This document shows, one piece after another, positions 14,278 to 16,546 of a DNA stretch of 16,546 nucleotides. The DNA is taken from NCBI GenBank assembly GCA_050173895.1, contig JBFXKJ010000061.1, positions 1 to 16,546 of the forward strand. Direction: 5' to 3'. The notes under the pieces are model-generated. The model ran no database searches. It was not told where the DNA came from and worked only from the letters and a program-made list of their open reading frames with translations. Position 1 is the stretch's first letter; every line of letters starts with the position of its first letter. Origin of the DNA: JBCFBK01 sp050173895 (GTDB lineage Bacteria > Bacteroidota > Bacteroidia > Bacteroidales > Prolixibacteraceae). Both the position numbers and the translations under genes were made by a program.

Positions 14278-15756
14278 CTATTTGCCGGCAAGATATTTTA
14301 CAACAAAATCCCTCACATTGCCGATCGACTCGAAGTCTTTTACAGTGCTGACGAGTGTATTTGCTTTTTCGGGAGAGCACAATCCGGAATAGGCTGCATT
14401 TGATTTCATTTTCCGGATAATATCATCCATGCTCAGTTCATCAGGATTAAACAAATCGGACTGGAGGTAGGACTTGAAAAAAGTGCGGCCATCTTTTGTT
14501 TTGATGCGGATCGTTTTGTACCCTTTACCCGGATAGCCCGGTCCCCACTCTGCAGGTTCTTTTAGCTGTATCTTTTTTGCCAGTTGGCTGACATCCTGGT
14601 CTTCGGCGATTCTCTGGTTGGTTATTTCCTCCGGGCCGAGTTTCCTGTTTTTAATGGCTGAAGCAACTTCGTAAGGTGCGCAAAACTGGGCCAATACATG
14701 CGGGTTTCCTGATTCCTTCCAGGGAATTCCCGTAAATGGATCTGAGACGCCGAAGAGCTCGACTGATTCGACATCCGCCAATTTCAGGTCATTTTCTTTT
14801 GCTATTTCAATAGCGCCTTCCACTACCGTGTGACTTGCACCGCAGCAGGCGTATTTTTTAAAACACAGCATTTCGATCTCCCATCCGTCCAGTTGCTTTT
14901 CAAATTCCGGAACTTTGGGTAGCGGGCCGTCGGTATAACCATATATTCGAAGCAGTCCGGCATCGGACAGAATAATTTGTGCAGGCCCCGTTATGCCCTG
15001 TTTTGCAAAGACGGCTGCCAAAATACCTGCTTTAACAGCCCATCCCGGCTGAATACGTTTTGTCAGGGTGCGATCAAAGAGCGCCTGACGGTTTCCGGAC
15101 GTCTGGGAATAGTAGATACCGAAAGCATTGACGGTTTGTTCCACCGATAATCCCATCAACCGGCACGCAATTGCAGTGGCGCCAAATCCACCGATCACGG
15201 AGGTTGGTAAAAAATTGCCGTGTTTTTTATATTTGTTAAATGGCCTTCCGACCCGGCCTGCCACTTCCACGCCGATTACCAATGCATCCAGCACCTCTCT
15301 TCCCGTTGACCCCATCATCTCGCCTACCGTTAATGCGGTCGGTACGGTGACCGAAGAAATGTGTGTCTGTGAGGCCTGGTGCCAGTCGTCAAGATCCATT
15401 GCATGCGATATGGCGCTGTTTACAAAACCGGCCATTGGCGAGGGAACTTTCGTATCAGTAAACCAGACGGTCGCTTCCGGTTTACCTCCCCAGTCAAGTA
15501 TTTGGTTTTTAATTTCCGTGATGCCTGACGATTCATAGCCGGCCATCGATGTCCCCATGATATCGATCAGAGACATTTTTGCCTTTTTATAAGCATAATC
15601 AGAAATCTCTGACGATTTAGTATTGACGGTCAGCTCGGCCATCATCCGGGTAACGATGTCCTCCTCTGTCTGTGCGGATATATGGCCGGGCAAAGACAGC
15701 AAAATGATCACCATCTGAAAGATCAGGCTAAAATATTTTAAAGTGTATTTTTCCAT
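14278..15756 (-). CDS. MmgE/PrpD family protein with an export signal
   Basis: 492 residues from the ATG at 15756; an upstream in-frame start at 15783 would add nine residues before the signal and is less likely. The family is clear from IDIMGTSMAG (64-73), AISHAMDLDDWH (115-126), HISSVTVPTAL (132-142), the Gly-rich GGFGATAIA (189-197), and KKYACCGASH in the second half. MmgE/PrpD enzymes include 2-methylcitrate dehydratase, cis-aconitate decarboxylase and iminodisuccinate epimerase, all acting on di- or tricarboxylates. Oddly, residues 1-28 form a good Sec signal (KYFSLIFQMVIILLSLPG, cleavage near ISA-Q), while described members work in the cytoplasm. The gene directly upstream, 107 bp away, is a fumarase/aspartase-superfamily lyase. 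That pairing favours an amino-dicarboxylate substrate, but the reaction is unknown. Confidence 0.88.
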   Translation of the reverse strand: MEKYTLKYFSLIFQMVIILLSLPGHISAQTEEDIVTRMMAELTVNTKSSEISDYAYKKAKMSLIDIMGTSMAGYESSGITEIKNQILDWGGKPEATVWFTDTKVPSPMAGFVNSAISHAMDLDDWHQASQTHISSVTVPTALTVGEMMGSTGREVLDALVIGVEVAGRVGRPFNKYKKHGNFLPTSVIGGFGATAIACRLMGLSVEQTVNAFGIYYSQTSGNRQALFDRTLTKRIQPGWAVKAGILAAVFAKQGITGPAQIILSDAGLLRIYGYTDGPLPKVPEFEKQLDGWEIEMLCFKKYACCGASHTVVEGAIEIAKENDLKLADVESVELFGVSDPFTGIPWKESGNPHVLAQFCAPYEVASAIKNRKLGPEEITNQRIAEDQDVSQLAKKIQLKEPAEWGPGYPGKGYKTIRIKTKDGRTFFKSYLQSDLFNPDELSMDDIIRKMKSNAAYSGLCSPEKANTLVSTVKDFESIGNVRDFVVKYLAGK

Positions 15757-15770
15757 CTGTTTAAAATTAG

Positions 15771-15807
15771 AATCAAGACACAAGAATCAAGACACAAGAC
15801 AAGAATC
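15771..15807. repeat. Short tandem repeat, 14-bp unit
   Basis: AATCAAGACACAAG occurs twice in tandem (15771-15784 and 15785-15798), followed by a partial variant to 15807. It lies in the 107-bp gap between the lyase gene and the MmgE/PrpD gene, 15 bases before the latter's ATG, so it would be part of its leader. I see no promoter match in the gap. Confidence 0.7.
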
Positions 15808-15863
15808 TTAATCGTTCACCTGTGTGTTTAAATCCTTGATCATGATTGTTTCATAATCGTTAA

Positions 15864-16546
15864 TTACTTTTTATGGTCGTGATATAATGCTTCCAGATCG
15901 GCCAGCATTTGTTTTTTTGCCGATTCTTCATTTTTAATCAGGTCGGTATGGCGCTGCCGCGCAGCATCCAATTGTACCCACCGGTCCGCGATCATCCGTG
16001 ATACTTCTGTGGGGGCTACTCCTCCCTTTGAATTTGTTACTTCTACAAAATGGACAGGATCCAAAAGCCTGGTTAAATCAGCTTGTGACAAATCCAGTTC
16101 ATGTCCTAAAACTTCCTTTGCAGCAAGCTGAAAAACCTTAATGTCTGCTTGTGTATAATCGGTCAACGTTCCTTTTTGGGCCTCCTGAAGATTAACGAAT
16201 CTGTTTACAATATAATGGCCTGTTCTGGGATCGATTTTAAATCTTCTGGAGATTTCATTTGCCAGTTCAGTTGAAGTGGAGCCTCCTGCCCGGGTAGCAG
16301 CCAGCATCACATCTTTTTTGAGTGTCATTCTGGGAAAATGATATAAGAGTTGATTTACTAAAAAATTGACAATTTGGATTGCTTCTAAGGTTGGGGGGGC
16401 CATATTGTACGCCTGCGCATTCATGTCTCCATGAGGAAGGCGTATTCCCATGGTAGCCAATCCTGTTAATACGCCTATCATATGTGCAGAACTTATATAT
16501 GTACTTTCAAAATACGTCTGATTGCTGCGTTTATTAGGCATAGATC
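15864..16546 (-). CDS. Argininosuccinate-lyase-like protein (fumarase/aspartase superfamily), 5' end beyond the right edge
   Basis: The frame is open to base 16546 (the codon before the first internal ATG is Ser), so about 227 C-terminal residues are seen and the true start lies outside. The visible part begins inside the superfamily signature, S-MPNKRSN, matching the GSSxMPxKxN loop that carries the catalytic Ser. The C-terminal helical domain follows, with AGGSTSTELANEI and FVEVTNSKGGVAPTEV, which closely resembles the tail of argininosuccinate lyases. Such enzymes add or remove fumarate across C-N bonds. Whether this copy makes arginine or acts on another amino-dicarboxylate cannot be read from this fragment. 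Its partner downstream is an exported MmgE/PrpD protein, which is unlike an arginine operon and suggests a catabolic C-N lyase. Whether it also has a signal peptide is not visible. Confidence 0.8.
   Translation of the reverse strand, partial: SMPNKRSNQTYFESTYISSAHMIGVLTGLATMGIRLPHGDMNAQAYNMAPPTLEAIQIVNFLVNQLLYHFPRMTLKKDVMLAATRAGGSTSTELANEISRRFKIDPRTGHYIVNRFVNLQEAQKGTLTDYTQADIKVFQLAAKEVLGHELDLSQADLTRLLDPVHFVEVTNSKGGVAPTEVSRMIADRWVQLDAARQRHTDLIKNEESAKKQMLADLEALYHDHKK

Overview
The window appears to come from a Bacteroidota genome, possibly a marine, glycan-degrading lineage; no species can be named. The grounds are: two formylglycine-type sulfatases, Tat-exported Gfo/Idh/MocA and TIM-barrel enzymes, a DUF1080 protein, a GH127/GH2/GH51-like set of glycosidases, A-rich start regions without Shine-Dalgarno sequences, and exported versions of enzymes that are normally cytoplasmic. 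All eleven supported protein genes lie on the minus strand and are read from the right edge to the left edge. Both edge genes are cut by the window.

In order of transcription: an argininosuccinate-lyase-like lyase (15864-16546, 5' end missing); an MmgE/PrpD protein with a signal peptide (14278-15756); a GH51-like lipoprotein glycosidase (12566-14197); a canonical CSPTR sulfatase (10899-12380); a 313-bp gap with six copies of a covarying hairpin (10664-10839); a GH127 (DUF1680) beta-L-arabinofuranosidase-like enzyme (8687-10585); a GH2 beta-galactosidase-like enzyme (6465-8627, GTG start); a Tat-exported xylose-isomerase-like TIM barrel (5433-6371); an esterase of the HSL/acetylxylan-esterase type (4537-5385); a second sulfatase with an unusual CCVSR active-site motif (3047-4483); a DUF1080 protein (2223-2894) overlapping by ATGA a Tat-exported Gfo/Idh/MocA oxidoreductase (778-2226); and a GH39-like (beta-xylosidase-type) glycosidase running off the left edge (1-582).

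The genes read as part of a polysaccharide utilisation region. Nearly every product carries a Sec, Tat or lipoprotein signal. Two sulfatases, an esterase and three exported glycosidases with arabinose/galactose-type families point to a sulfated, possibly acylated, arabinose- and galactose-containing glycan. The Gfo/Idh/MocA, DUF1080 and TIM-barrel proteins resemble parts of the 3-keto (oxidation-elimination-hydration) route of glycoside cleavage, so hydrolytic and redox-based cleavage may sit side by side. No SusC/SusD pair, transporter or regulator is in the window.

The pair at the right end (exported MmgE/PrpD next to a fumarase/aspartase-superfamily lyase) does not fit glycan breakdown and is the least explained part. 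No tRNA, rRNA, CRISPR array, insertion sequence or phage gene was seen.
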